From Flammulina velutipes (Eukaryota > Basidiomycota > Agaricomycetes > Agaricales > Physalacriaceae), in contig CM022376.1 in NCBI GenBank assembly GCA_011800155.1, forward strand, positions 1,736,001 to 1,800,000: a stretch of DNA of 64,000 bases, written 5' to 3'. Every line of letters begins with the position of its first letter. Within the stretch, counting starts at the first letter, position 1. The position numbers and the translations under genes are program-made. Under the pieces are notes generated by a model. The model did no database searches, had not been told where the DNA came from, and saw only the letters and a list, made by a program, of their open reading frames with translations. This document shows, piece after piece, positions 30,936 to 42,311 of this stretch.

Positions 30936-32969
30936 ATGTTACAAGATCTTACAAAGAACGCGTCCAATAAGGATGGTGCGTGTCGTTTGGTTAGTCAAAC
31001 AGGTAACTCATACAGTTCACAGCTCAACACCTGAAGGCAACGGATGGTCGTGTTGGTGCTCTCTGGCCCCAATGCTCCAGTTTCGTCACTTCATTTGTTG
31101 ACACCGACATTCCTACACCCCCCAATGACCATGCAGTGCACGTAATGGCAGATGGAAGATTTGGCTGGCACGATATTACACGATGGCCACAGTTCTATGA
31201 TTCACGCGCTCCCCATTTCGCTGCAATTCCTCTCCCTCCCATGGCGGACGAGACCACCCATAGATATTACTCATACAAGTCAATGTGGTCCGACGTGATG
31301 GATTCCGACGTACGCTGGTCGACTGGCTCCGTCGGCGGAATTGGATTGCTGAAGTCACCGCTCTTCAGCGATCTATGTTCCGCTGTTGTCTACTTGAAAT
31401 CCCGAGGAGCCAATTACAGCACCGGCAAATTAGCTTCCCCAGAAATGGTCAAATTCATTACGCTCAGGACAGGAAGGATGCAGGCATATCTTGACCGGCT
31501 TGAAGCCATCGAAAACGATGTCATGTCTCTCAGAATCACCATGGCTGGACTGCAGCGAGTATGGTTTGATCTTTTGGCGGGACTTGATTACGCCGAAGTC
31601 TACCAACCTATCATGAACGGAGAAGCGCGCGACATAGATGCAATGCCTCGCGTCATGGGAGCATACACAACCGAGCTTCACGTCGTCGAAATTTTCATGT
31701 CCACCCCCATTCCCATTTTTTTCATTCGCCCTTTGACATCCTTCTCCAACCAGATTATCCTCAGAGCTATTGAGCTGGTCAAGCCCCCGAGTCAAATATT
31801 CCCATCTCCTCGCCTTTCCGTCGTATACTCCGGCCCTCCTACCAGCACCGAAAAGATCGACGCCATGCTCAAATTCCTCGTTCAATTCCTCACCTACAAA
31901 GACCCTTTTCAAACCGAACTCGGCTCTCACGGCTCTCACGGCTCACGGAAACCATCCAGTGGCCCCACCCGTTCCAAGAAAACAAAAGTCAATCGTTCGA
32001 AACTCCAGTCCCCCTGCCAGAACAAAAACCGAGTAAACCCGCCTAGTAAGTTCAATATTTGATTCATATCCCTTGTCTGACAAGTTCGCAGAGGTTGAAC
32101 GTGATAAATTCCAGGATCTCGATGGACCTTACGCTCCCAACCTTTTGCCAGCTTGGACTAACATCAACAAGGAGATTCAACGAGAGGCCGTCGAGAAGGA
32201 AATCAAAGAATCCGGGATCAGTCGCCCTTCAAAGTATGCGTTTCCAGACCCTGGAATGTTGACCAATCCCGAGCTTCAAGACCTTACCAGAACACAATAC
32301 TTCGCACAGCTCAACCACATCTTCGATGCCCTCATCTATCGAAGTACATCATCCGAAGGGGGCGCGTTGCGCCCTCAAGAATGGCGTGATGTCCTATCGC
32401 TTCCGAGATTCATCGAGAATGCGGACAACCACAGGCGAACGGAATCGGTCAACAAAGCAAAGGATCTCCTGGGCGCTTGTTTTGCCTCGCAGGGAGTTTC
32501 TGTGGCACTTGTTCCCCCAGTCTCTCCTGATTCCTTCGTTGTTTATGAAGTCGTCGAAAGCCGTCGCCTGGTTTGGAAATTATGTGAGCTGAACTTTCGT
32601 TGCGAGTTGGCGTCGTTGGATAGGGTTATGAGGCAGGTAGATGATGCTTCCGACGAGCTCGAGGTCGACCGGTCGTCCAAAGTATTGCGCATATTTCCCG
32701 AAAACTCTCTCACCGTGGTCTTTCCTTCACTGACCTCATATGGCTTATGCGCGCGGGACTGGACTGCGCGTTCCGTTTATCTCGACGCATTTCGTGAGCT
32801 GATGAAGGATTGGTCGAGGCGCCTGCCACCGATCTTGGTGGAGGAAACATTCACATCCCAGTTGATGGATAATGGGGAAATGGAAAGGGCACTCGTTCTA
32901 CATTATGCACAATGCTTTTTTGATACATTTCAGCGTCCTCCAGTACTTCCATGTATTTATCCCACTTGA
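30936..32969 (+). CDS. Uncharacterised multi-exon protein
   Basis: Exon 1 reads MLQDLTKNASNKD (ATG 30936, donor gtgcgt). The join to ttcacag gives AQHLKATDGRVGALWPQCSS. A very long exon follows with HVMADGRFGWHDITRWPQFY, GSVGGIGLLKSPLFSDL, SPEMVKFITLRTGRMQAYLD, LQRVWFDLLAGLDYAEVYQP and a Pro/Ser-rich tail. The last exon has VERDKFQDLDGPYAPNLLPA, NKEIQREAVEKEIKE, LRPQEWRDVL and RLPPILVEETFTSQLMDNGE, ending PCIYPT, stop 32967-32969. It is about 620 residues. No domain is recognised. Exons are long and intact, and codon use looks like a real gene. It lies tandem and close (about 220 bp) to the XPG-like gene on the same strand. Confidence 0.7.
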
Positions 32970-33338
32970 GATTTCAGTTGCAGATATTTATTCCACCCTC
33001 CGCATTTAGTGCTTCATAAATGTTAGCACTTTGAATCTTGGTAGACTGAAATCATCGCCACCGATCGACAGGGAAGACAAGGTTCCCTTGTTCTCTTCCT
33101 GTCTAATCTATTCCCTTATTCTTCATGCGAGTTTGTCCCGTATTCCTTTCAGAGACATCGTTTCAGACTCCAACTACATAAGCCAACCGGAAAACTCAAC
33201 TTCCCCATCTCCCAGTGTCTACCTCAACCAGTGCCTCTATCGCAATGCCTGCTGTGAGTGCTCGCTCTATTTGACTTACCTCGTAGCTTACTCTAGTAGT
33301 TTATGACAGGACGTCCAAGCGAAGACTAAATTCCTCGA
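32970..33338. other. Gene-free spacer
   Basis: Nothing convincing. A tiny MPA plus gtgagt donor at 33246-33254 could be a first exon of the short frame below, but the join is not clear. Confidence 0.35.
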
Positions 33339-33470
33339 ATGCGATATAAGTTCAAAATCACCGGTGACGACGACACCCGGAGGAATCTGGTTCTCAAGCC
33401 TCTGGACTTGCCAAAACTCTGGCATCGATGCGCTTTCCGAAGAGTCCGTAACAATAGCATTCGTAGTTAA
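33339..33470 (+). CDS. Short basic peptide frame, possibly a gene fragment
   Basis: The frame reads MRYKFKITGDDDTRRNLVLK, then PLDLPKLWHRCAFRRVRNNS, then IRS and a stop. The ordered composition (FKITGDDDTRRNL, KPLDLPKLWHR) looks like real protein. I have a weak impression of having seen this peptide in other mushroom proteins. At 43 codons it may be a relic of a longer exon. No function is proposed. Confidence 0.3.
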   Translation: MRYKFKITGDDDTRRNLVLKPLDLPKLWHRCAFRRVRNNSIRS

Positions 33471-34400
33471 ATATCATCCTCGCTATACACTCAACATCAC
33501 AATGTGCACATATCTGACTCTCAAGAATCTAGCACGAGTAATATGTACATACTGATAAGAATTCTGCTAATAGGTGAATAATACCGAGAAAGCGATTAGC
33601 AGAAAACGTCGAGTAGCCTGATTACGTACACAGAAACATGACGACTTACCTTCATCTACCAAATATCATGGAACGGACTCTGGCTGTCGCTAGGCTCTTG
33701 CCTGTTTCAAGGAGTATGCCGGACTTCCTGTCTAGTGTACAGTTCAACTTGCGACTAGCTGTCGCGAGTGTGAATCACGACCATTCTGGACACTACCCCG
33801 GGCGGAGTACCACGACATCTTGAAAAGAAAAGGCAGCGTACCCATTTGAAGCGTATATTATCGCTCGGGAGCGCGCAATTTGTATGTTCCCCTTACCCTT
33901 GTCCTAGCTGAGCTATGCAGCATTTAGTTTAGATGCCCTTGTTCTCCAAAATCAACCTCAATGCCACCACGAGGGCGCTGCCCTAGTCTACTGCTGTATA
34001 CGTGAGTTAATAAGCGACAATTCTAACGTACCTATCACCTATCATTTCTTAGGGTTCTTACTGGTTGCAAGAATAATCCGGCGAGCCGCTTTGTACTGTG
34101 GCGGACCCACTACACCTATGTCCTCAGAACCCATCCTCGAGCGACGTCGCAAAGTATGTTGACTAAACTTATTGCGTACGCATCCTAAGTGACTGCTCTA
34201 GGACTAATCAAAAAGCGCCTTAGCGAGTGGCTAAATAGCCAATGTTTTCCAACCTGTATTACCTAGGTATGTCGTCCTCTGAAGCCATTGGGGCTCTAGT
34301 AACATTTCCGCAGAGCTCAGAAATACCCAAGAAATATTTTGTTTGAACTAGTACATCATCAAATAAGCAACAAGTAAATGAACCGAAGTTCTCTGGGGCA
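33471..34400. other. Repeat copy 2 and otherwise gene-free sequence
   Basis: The dispersed repeat (pair of 662-920) is at about 33720-33920. No supported gene in the rest. Confidence 0.5.
33720..33920 (+). repeat. Dispersed repeat, copy 2
   Basis: It contains tgtgaatcacgaccattctg, gggcggagtaccac, cccatttgaagcgtatatta and cccttacccttgtcct, which align to the minus strand of 662-920. Confidence 0.6.
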
Positions 34401-34811
34401 TCAAGTGCATTCAATGCACTTTAGGCTTTCTGGGTCCAGAATCGGAGGGGATGGAGCACCGGCAGCAAGTGGCATGTAGTACGACCTTTCTTCTCCTTCG
34501 GGTACATCTTCGAGATAGTGAATGGTGCCAAGGCGTACCCCATTCCAACGACAGACGTGAATGGTGATGTGGCGAAGGGGTTCACGTGTCGACTCATGGT
34601 ATTCACCCCTAGGTACGAGGCGTCAAGAAATGAGTATGATGAAGAAACTCCAATATGCATACATCAAGAACCAGCACTGTCCAAGGTGACCAACCTCTGC
34701 TGCGTGGCGTGCCTCCGCATCCAACAACACTTCAGTCGCCATATTCACGTGGGGGTATTGTGCTATCTTCATATATCGAGCGATCCTTCGACGATAGAAG
34801 AGGCGAGCCAT
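34401..34811 (-). CDS. Small uncharacterised protein
   Basis: Exon 1 starts at ATG 34811: MARLFYRRRIARYMKIAQYP, HVNMATEVLLDAEARHAAEV and GHLG, ending in CA before gtgctg. The acceptor is cctag at about 34602. Exon 2 reads GEYHESTREPLRHITIHVCR, WNGVRLGTIHYLEDVPEGEE and SYYMPLAAGAPSPP, ending LKCIECT with its stop at 34401-34403. It is about 113 residues. The Arg-rich amphipathic N-terminus might target mitochondria, but no family is recognised. The coherent second exon supports this splice over reading through. Confidence 0.5.
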
Positions 34812-35574
34812 TGTATTCGTGCGGTTCGATGCAGGCGAAAGGTGGATCTTAAAAGGAATGGTACTCAGAGGTGACGGCGCAAGAGGGCAATCCGATGGAT
34901 GGCTGGTCGACTCTGCGTGGCTAATTATATTCTGGAAGCAGGGCTGAAAACGGTCCAACAACGCACTGGATAGTGTACGCTCGACGGCCTTGGAGCGAAG
35001 GATGAGTCGATGGGTGGGCTATGAAAGTTAGAAGAGCCAGGAAAATGGTACAGCAACGCATCGGCGTCGAGGCTCAAAGATGCACTCTCGTCGTTTGCCA
35101 GGAGGTAATACGCGACTGGTCAAAGTGGGGTGGGTGCCTGTCAGCTTTAGAAGAAGGCGGAGAAGCTGGACAGCCTCACTGGCCGCTATGGTTTTGCGAT
35201 TTCGTCGCCGAGACGCGGGCGGTGGCAGCAGCACGGAGACGAGACGATCGGTGGCAGCAGCACGGAGACGAGACGATCGAAGTAACTATCGAAGTCAGCA
35301 GATAACTCTCGAGGAAGGTTTGTCGACGCACCAGAAACTGGATATGACCCGCCGTCCCTCACACTGAATCGATGAATCGCCGAGTCGAGGAGCCGAGATG
35401 TGGTGATGATGGTACAAGCAAAGTCGCCGTACTGCTTTCCCGACTAACTACGACCGTTTCGTTTCGCCGTCACGTATACCGCTACTCTCTACATCGCCGC
35501 AATGAATAAATCCATCTAAATCCAATACTCAAATACATTCAACGCTGTGAAGCCAACTCGTATCATCGGTCGAT
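34812..35574. other. No gene seen; short tandem repeat inside
   Basis: A roughly 30-base tandem repeat (ggtggcagcagcacggagac, then gagacgatc) occurs twice at 35220-35282. Otherwise nothing supportable. Confidence 0.5.
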
Positions 35575-36088
35575 TGCTGATCACCTTCGTACTTCAACCT
35601 GGGTTTCATAGGGATTTTTTTCCTTTTGGGCGTGACAACTTTCCTGGTAGGCCTTCTTGGCCTCCCAGCTCCGAATCGCCTCATTCCACAGGCGCCTATA
35701 CATACGACTTCCCTTCTCGTCTTGGGGAAACAGACGCGAAGAGGAAGGGAAACCCTCCACGACGCGGCAAATGATCCCTGTTTCTGTCGTCGAGCAGAGT
35801 GGGTATCGAACTTGGCTCAAGGGGGTCTGTGCTTGGTGCTCTTGACGGGACCATTCTTGCATGTCTTGAATTTTATACGTAGAGGTGCGTTTCGAGTTTC
35901 TCGAGCAACACTTCCTCTGACCTATTCCCCGTCAAAAGGTGTACTCGCTGGGCTATTGTGAGTATGTCGTCCCCTTTTTGGCGCGTCACTCTTAACTACC
36001 ATTCGCAGCTGGTTCATGGGCGCAGACGCGTTGCGAGGGAACGACATGACGCAGAAGATACTCTACTTCCTGCGCGACAAAACTTGAC
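35575..36088 (+). pseudogene. Boron/bicarbonate-type anion transporter (BOR1-like) fragment
   Basis: Pieces in order: QPGFHRDFFPFG, LGVTTFLVGLLGLPAPNRLI (then PQAPIHTTSL), VVEQ followed in another frame by VSNLAQG, LTGPFLHVLNFI, GVLAGLFWFMGADALRGNDM and TQKILYFLRDKT, stop 36086-36088. This is the C-terminal membrane part of the HCO3-transporter/Bor1 family: the G-LPAPNGL-PQAPVHT loop, then V-x-E-x-R-x-S-x, then the TGPLL helix and G-V-L-A-G-x-F-x-x-M-G. Two frameshifts are visible: one at a T-run (gattttttt) just before LGVTT, and one near gagcagagtggg. The N-terminal half is absent. A normal-looking intron (gtgagtatg...cgcag) is still present between GLF and WFMG. A decayed duplicate. Confidence 0.7.
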
Positions 36089-36147
36089 GCCCGTTGGTGA
36101 GTGTCCATGTGTGTTACAGTTACAGAGACTAACTTGTACTAAATGAT

Positions 36148-36550
36148 ACAGTACCGCTCATAATTGATGGGCTGTTTCCCTTTTTGGCAGGTACGGAAAG
36201 GCGCGCCAGAACTCCATTCAATGAACTGTGGCGGGTGTAGTACTGTATCGTAGGACTTCTATAGACTAGCATCTACTGAGGAAAAATTGAAACACAGAAA
36301 AAGGTTGACATCTATCGAGTCCAGAGTCCACACATCCGAAAATGGCAACAGCCCATCAATTCTGAGTATCACTGTTTCTCTGCTGTTCCTCATATGTTTT
36401 TTGTGTTTGAATTTTTATTGGGTAGATATGATCCTATTGATGAGCTACTGTACTATCCCGAACCCGCCACAGTTTGCTGGATCCAGTCCTGGCGCGCTTT
36501 TCCGTACCTGCCAAAAAGGGAAACAGCCCATCAATTATGAGCGGTACTGT
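36148..36550. mobile_element. ~400-bp MITE-like inverted-repeat element
   Basis: The left arm 36148-36250 (acagtaccgctcataattga, tgggctgtttccctttttgg, caggtacggaaaggcgcgcc ... gcgggtgtagtactgt) is the imperfect reverse complement of the right arm 36449-36550. Arms are about 100 bases and are near identical over the outer 75. A partial internal copy, aacagcccatcaattctgag, lies at about 36348. No coding capacity. It begins just past the transporter fragment. Confidence 0.8.
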
Positions 36551-36959
36551 ATGTAGCGGTTATTGTGTCATCATCATGCCTGTACGAATGTGGATGATTC
36601 CTCGGATGCCGTTCACTAGCTAGTGAGGAGTGAGGAGTTGGCTATCTTGGATGGACCTCCTGTGTCTCCCTTGTTTGTATGTTGCTGACTGAGATCTAAC
36701 TCATTGACAGATTATGGAATCGGGTCACTCTAACTTCGGTTTGGGCCAGACCTCAAGGATCTACTGGGTCGTCTTATTAAAGCATACAGTAGTAGCCGCT
36801 TGAAGTTGATAGCAATACCGTACTAGTAGGAATGAGAATTTCAGAATACAATCACTGATCAAAGCGATACAGATACACTACTACAATCCAAATATTGATA
36901 TAAAGTTGTAAATATCCAGAAAGTCTTACACAACCAAGTAGACGAAAAAGGCAAAGAAA
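36551..36959. other. No gene seen
   Basis: Gene-free; AT-rich toward 36860. It is the 3' flank of the minus-strand gene ending at 36960. Confidence 0.5.
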
Positions 36960-37551
36960 CTAAAAGAAGTCGTGAATAGTAAATACAGAGCAGCAGGCTC
37001 TCAAGCACAAGCCGTAGCGATAGTAGGACGCCCGCAACGGGGCGTAAACACGGGAGTGCGCCTGATGGGACTGACCATGCCAAATGGACGAGGAACCAAC
37101 ACTGGCGCAGGCGTCGAGGGCCCCGAACCCGGGGAGCGTGTGCTCGAGGGTCAGTGGATAGACCACTGGGTGGGCAATGGCATAAGCAACGCCTTCGTTG
37201 AACAATTTATTCAACGTTGGGGCTGTGGGGCTAATTATATCCTCGTCGTCAATCTTGTCCAACTCGCAGTTGCTAACAGGCCACGGGAATAGCGCAAAGA
37301 CTATAGCGAAATTTTCTTCTTCGTAATTCCAGTCGTCAGAGACTGCGACGGGTGCAGCTGAGGTTTCCAAGAAGGGATTGTCCTCGTCGTTGTCGGGTGG
37401 ATAGAGCTGAAAAGGTAGACGAGTTTCATGATGGTACCAATGCCGAGCAGGAAGGACATACCAGGCGATGATCCATCTTGTTCTTGCTCTCCTCCAGAGC
37501 ATTTCTCTGCCCCAAGCGTCTCTTCTTTGTTGGCGAGCAATGCCTGACCAT
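36960..37551 (-). CDS. Uncharacterised small protein, two exons
   Basis: Exon 1 from ATG 37551 reads MVRHCSPTKKRRLGQRNALE then ESKNKMDHRL. A textbook 56-base intron (gtatgt...ttttcag) joins in frame to LYPPDNDEDNPFLETSAAPV, followed by SDDWNYEEENFAIVFALFPW, DKIDDEDIISPTAPTLNKLF, a less typical tail, and the stop at 36960. The TKKRR motif could be a nuclear signal. No domain is known. This start is chosen over longer ones because it alone splices in frame. Confidence 0.5.
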
Positions 37552-38481
37552 CCTTTGAATCCATGTTCGTGGCCAGTATGAACGTCTTGAGTGGTCTCGC
37601 AGGTAACACCTATCAAGGAAGGTATGTCAGCATGTTCGAATTGGATCGAGCATGAGACGTACTAATGACAAAGGTTTGGTGGTAATGAATCACGAATCTT
37701 TCTTGCGAACAGGTCGTACGTTGAGTCGGACTGGAAGATACAGGTGGAGTAGAGGGCGGCATTTGAGCAGATACTCAAGACTGGTTTTTCGTATATCCGA
37801 AGGATGTTAGAAAGTGAAATTCAAGGCAGCAAGACTCACCTTAAAGACTCAATGCTCAAATAGAACGATAACACGATCATTCGGCCCATGTAGCACATAT
37901 GAATCAAGGGAACCGCAAGGAGAGCATCTAATACAAGTGGTTAGATATGGACGCTACGACGAGTTCAATCACACACCACACACCAGTTGACGGTAGCGTT
38001 GAGAAGGATGTCGTCCTGGGCGCTCTCTGATCAATAGCTGTAAGGCGGTATAGCGAAGGTATGAAAATCGCAAGTCATGGTATGCGGACAACCTTGTGGC
38101 GGCAAAGTGCGGACTTTGCCTGCCGTCACACTCTGCTTCGTACTCACATGTTCTGTTATTAAGACGGACTATATCACTGGAAATTATCTTTTGGTACACT
38201 CCGACGACTGAAAGTCTAAGTAAACACTAAGCTTTGCCACCACCAAATACTCATCTCTGGTGTTATGCCAACCGTATGCCACGGGCCACCTTGCAGGATC
38301 GATAACTTAACCTGGACATCAGAGTGCGTCAAACGTTTCCTTTGAAAGAGCTTCTCTAATTCCTTTTTTATCATAAGAAGCATACGGATATAACTGACAA
38401 AGGGATCGCAAAGAAAGGTCTTTCAAACTGTCGACGCCATACGGTCTACGCTACGCCTTTGTAGTTTCTCAGATCTCTGTC
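37552..38481. other. No gene supported
   Basis: Short frames only, such as the 76-codon minus-strand frame at 37969-38199, with no motif. Confidence 0.4.
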
Positions 38482-38874
38482 ATGGATCATGCTGCGCGTC
38501 AAGGCGTGCACGCGTCAGAACCGGACGATCTATACACCTATGCCCACGGCTACAACACTTCAACCCATTCACCGCCTCCCCCATCCAACTCCAACGTGAC
38601 CTCCGGTGGTCAGTGCCAGGAAGTCTGTCCACCTCGCGTAGAAAAACACGCTCAAGAAGAGAACGGGTCACCTCCGTATGTCCTTCTGTTCGTCGTTGGC
38701 GCCATAAACCTAACCTAGCTTGCCAGCACCACCCGCCACTTCCCAGCTTGATCCCTTTCCAGTCGGGTTTCTTCTCCAAGTGGTACTACGTGCACGCATT
38801 ACATACGACCCAGAGACCATCCCGAACGTCGCGCACTCGGGTCGGATGCCAAGATGGCTGCTGTCTCGGTAACT
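38482..38874 (+). CDS. Possible small two-exon protein
   Basis: It opens MDHAARQGVHASEPDDLYTY with a Pro/Ser/Asn-rich stretch. A possible intron (gtatgtcc...ttgccag) precedes a second exon. The splice phase is not clean and the opposite strand is also open, so this is weak. Confidence 0.22.
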
Positions 38875-39518
38875 GAGAAAGATGTGTGCTCCACCGACTC
38901 CATGGACTTCAGCGCAAGGCCAGTGCTAGATCATGATTTTCTGTGCTGGAGGAGGGAATACTGAGGTGTATTTTTGACTTTTCTTGGGATTCTTTGTTTT
39001 CTTTACAATATTTTATGCCTTTTATCGGAACAACCACTCGTTACACGCCTTTCCTCTTTACATATTCTTGTTATTAAGGTTGCCCACCGACTGTGACCAA
39101 ACCTGCAAGTCTTACTCACTACAGTCATTGCGATAAATTGGCCAAACTTGACTCATCTTCTGGGGCGCGTTCTAGTATTTGTGGTCATGCACGGATGAAA
39201 GTCGCATAGCAAGACGTGGATGGCAATAATATCTTACAGTCTATCAAATAGATACGTGACACAGAGGGGACTGGCGTAGGAGAAAATACCCTTTTACTGG
39301 CTGTAAACTCACAGCTCATCTTGCCCTTCACAATACTTGCCCGTAACAAACATCGTTTAGTCGCGCGCCCAATCAGTGCGTCGGGTTCACTTCTGAATGG
39401 TGCCTCACCTTTCTTTTCCCACTGTTGGAAGACGAGAAGGCGCATGAACCCGACCGAGGCCTGAAGGACAACAGTGAATATCTCCAGAACTACTGAGAGT
39501 TTATGAGCTGACACGACA
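38875..39518. other. No gene supported
   Basis: AT-rich 38.9-39.1 kb. A 109-codon minus-strand frame at 39185-39514 (MSAHKLSVVLEIFTVVLQAS) shows no motif. Confidence 0.4.
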
Positions 39519-39930
39519 TTGACAGAAACTCGTTGTTACCACGATACCATGATGTTCCATCTCTTCTTCCGGGTCAGCAAACTGACGAAAGACGCTTTGG
39601 CCCGATCTTTCAGGGGCATACGAACGCAGCCATTCGTACCAGGAATGAAGATCCACAGGCTCTTTCTTGACTGGAGCCATGGTCCGAAGGAGCATCCCAA
39701 CGACAAGGTGATGCGAGAATTCTGTGATTTTGCTCGTGCGCATGGAGGAGACGACATCGTTGTGGGGTAAGATTTCGAAAAACTAACTGCCAGAAAAATT
39801 AGATACAAGAATGCGCAAGCTGGAGACGTTACCTGAGGACCACGAGCTCCGACACCCGCGCTTCGATGAAGCCCTGGAAGTTCAGATTCAGTCTGAAGAC
39901 GAGGATAACCCGGATGATAAAATACGTACC
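39519..39930 (+). CDS. Possible small protein, weakly supported
   Basis: The frame MMFHLFFRVSKLTKDALARS (from 39549) and MKIHRLFLDWSHGPKEHPND runs to DDIVVG before a usable donor gtaaga. A frame with RMRKLETLPEDHELRHPRFD and an acidic end follows ctgccag, but the joining phase is uncertain. The complementary strand is also open (MAPVKKEPVDLHSWYEWLRS), so the true strand is undecided. Confidence 0.25.
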
Positions 39931-41970
39931 TAAGCCGTGCACTCACTCGTCGCTCATCCTTACTAAGTCGAAGCTGTATTGGGTTGTGAATGAACTCTAA
40001 AAATGTCTTATTAGCTTCATGACTGGTTCAATAGTGTCGACGCCCTAAAAGATCCTAATCCGACAATAGGATCAAAAGGGCGCGTGCGTACATGGTGCTC
40101 CAAAGGAGATTCACCTGCACCGAACCAGACAGCTCAAAGGTCCTCAAACTCAAAGGTCGCGCTCGGCGCGCTGGATGCTGGATGGTGAACGCTGAGTGGC
40201 TCGCTGCCCCATCCCGAGTCAGATACATACATCGGCTCTATTTCAACCAAGTTAGAATCAGAAAGAAGGTCGAAAGAAGACAACACCACGGGAGAGAGCC
40301 ATCATCGAGTCCAGCTATAGGACGACGTCTTCTATATACAACAACAACTATACAACGACGTGAGGATCGACGATATGATGGACACTGGCAGGAACCAATT
40401 TACCCGTACGATCCGCTTAGTTTCGCAGCGTCAACGCATATCTACATTCCGGTCCGCGAATATCAGCAAACATAGTACACAGTACACCGTACACCGTGAT
40501 CCCGCCACCAGGACAGACATCCACGCAGAAATGTTGAGCGATGAACTGAGGAACTCGCCATGCTCGTGCAAGAAGAAGGCGATTGCATATGGTTATATTA
40601 TCCATACTCGCAATTAGAGACCTCAGAACGTTCGCTACCTCAAAGGCTCCGCGGCCGAAATTGACGAATTCTTTCACTTTGACGAAATCAGCGTCAAATG
40701 CCTCGTCTTAACTGTTCGGAAGTCAGGACCACATAGAAAAAAATAGTGTATTGCGACACTTACCTTGGCATCACCATGAATACTTGTTCGGAGAATGTCG
40801 AGAATGTCAGGAGTTCGATAACATGAATGTAGGGATTCCTAGGATCTTCTCTAAAAGGTTCGGACGACAGAACACGGAGCGCCTGCAGCTCATTCTCATT
40901 CGTTGGGTGGGCTGGGACTTGAGCTCTACAATAAGTTGGAATGTGATGTCTGGGCTGTCATTCTGGTACGTACTTGATTCTGGACGTGGAGGTCGTATCC
41001 TTTCAAGGCAAAGAAGGGTGGTGTGCGGTCGGGTTCGCGCTGAACGTTGAACGTTAAGTAATCTGCGTTTTTCCAGTGTATTCGTTGGCAGTCAAACATC
41101 ATCTGCGAAGAAGCGATCAATAAATAGGTGTCCATCCAGTCGTTATTCGGGCGGCACCAGGTCGTTCGGAAAAGTAGGATTGATCATGGTGGTATAAGCC
41201 AACGCTCTTTTCCCCTTCCAACAACCATCATTCGACAATCATTTGACTCGTCGGGCTCCGTTCATCTTGTCTTTTGCCACCATTTCGTCGCTCGAAAAAC
41301 CCCAGATGCTCCCGCCATTGTCGTTCTCGCACGTCCAGCCGACGCCTAAGATTTTTGTGAATTGGAATCGTCGCAGATTATGGCCTAATTCGCTCCTGGT
41401 GCATGCGGCTAGCTGGCGGCGTCGTTGACGTCCAAGTGCAAGTGTTTCTCCGTTTCTCCGTTTGCTTCTCCGTTCAGGGATCAGGGATCGACTACACTGA
41501 CCACTGTTCAGGCAAACTACCAGCTCTTTCGGCATTCTCTGCCTCAGTGTGGATCCTACATCCTGCTCGTCTCACGCGATGCCCGCAACTTCGTTTCGTC
41601 AACCACTAACTAATGTTCTCCTTAGAACCTGCAACCCAGACTGCTGTACGCCAACCAAAGCGCTAAAATATTCATCTTCATCGCGGCGTCGTCGGTCAAT
41701 CTCTACTCTATCGGCGAGATGTTCCAAGTGCATTACCCGTAACGCTCCTACTAGTTATAGGATGGGGGAACCTGATGGGCCCGTGTTGTATTTTTGACCA
41801 ATACTAGCTTTCGTGCTTTCTTTTGTTCAATATGTTGAGGAATAGATGCAATGTAATGAAAGGTGATAGGATATATACCTCAGGTTGGAAAGAGGGGTTG
41901 CGATTTGATGATGCGAAATATTGCTCACTGACTGACAGACCGAATGCAACGCTCCGTATGAGATTAATAC
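39931..41970. other. Accessory stretch without a supported gene
   Basis: Several 60-130-codon frames on both strands show no domain and conflict with each other. Between about 41500 and 41730 two frames give protein-like pieces (LTTVQANYQLFRHSLPQCGS with YILLVSRDARNF; LLYANQSAKIFIFIAASSVN with LYSIGEMFQ), perhaps a decayed gene I cannot name. Confidence 0.35.
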
Positions 41971-42050
41971 TAGAATAGCTATATAATACCTAGAAGTAAA
42001 ATGTTATACTCTAACGGAACATTTAAATCACAGAGCCCCGCAAGATATAG
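41971..42050 (-). repeat. Short dispersed repeat, copy c
   Basis: On the minus strand it reads ggggctctgtgatttaaatg, ttccgttagagtataac, ggtattatatagctattcta. It matches 18621-18700 and 50640-50737. Confidence 0.75.
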
Positions 42051-42311
42051 TCATTTTGTGGCGGTGGGGCCACACGTAGGTTTGTTCTCGGCTTGATAGA
42101 AGATCTGAATTTAGCTGGAACAGAATAAAGCAAGCTCAACTTCTACATCTGACAGAGTCAGCAAAATAGCAGAGCCGCATAGCCGCATACACTTACGCGC
42201 CACCATTCGACCTCTGTGGCTGTGCAAACTTGCTTGCGCATTTTCAAGTTGAGCATTTCATGTTGTTAATGATATCAATTATCTTCTATCTACCCCTACT
42301 ACCTAGGGTAT

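Noticed and set aside
30734..30967. Minus-strand 77-codon frame with GRQFNSEALRQELHQYLERL, protein-like
   Set aside because: It lies over the first exon and upstream region of the plus-strand gene at 30936 and has no clear partner exons or domain.
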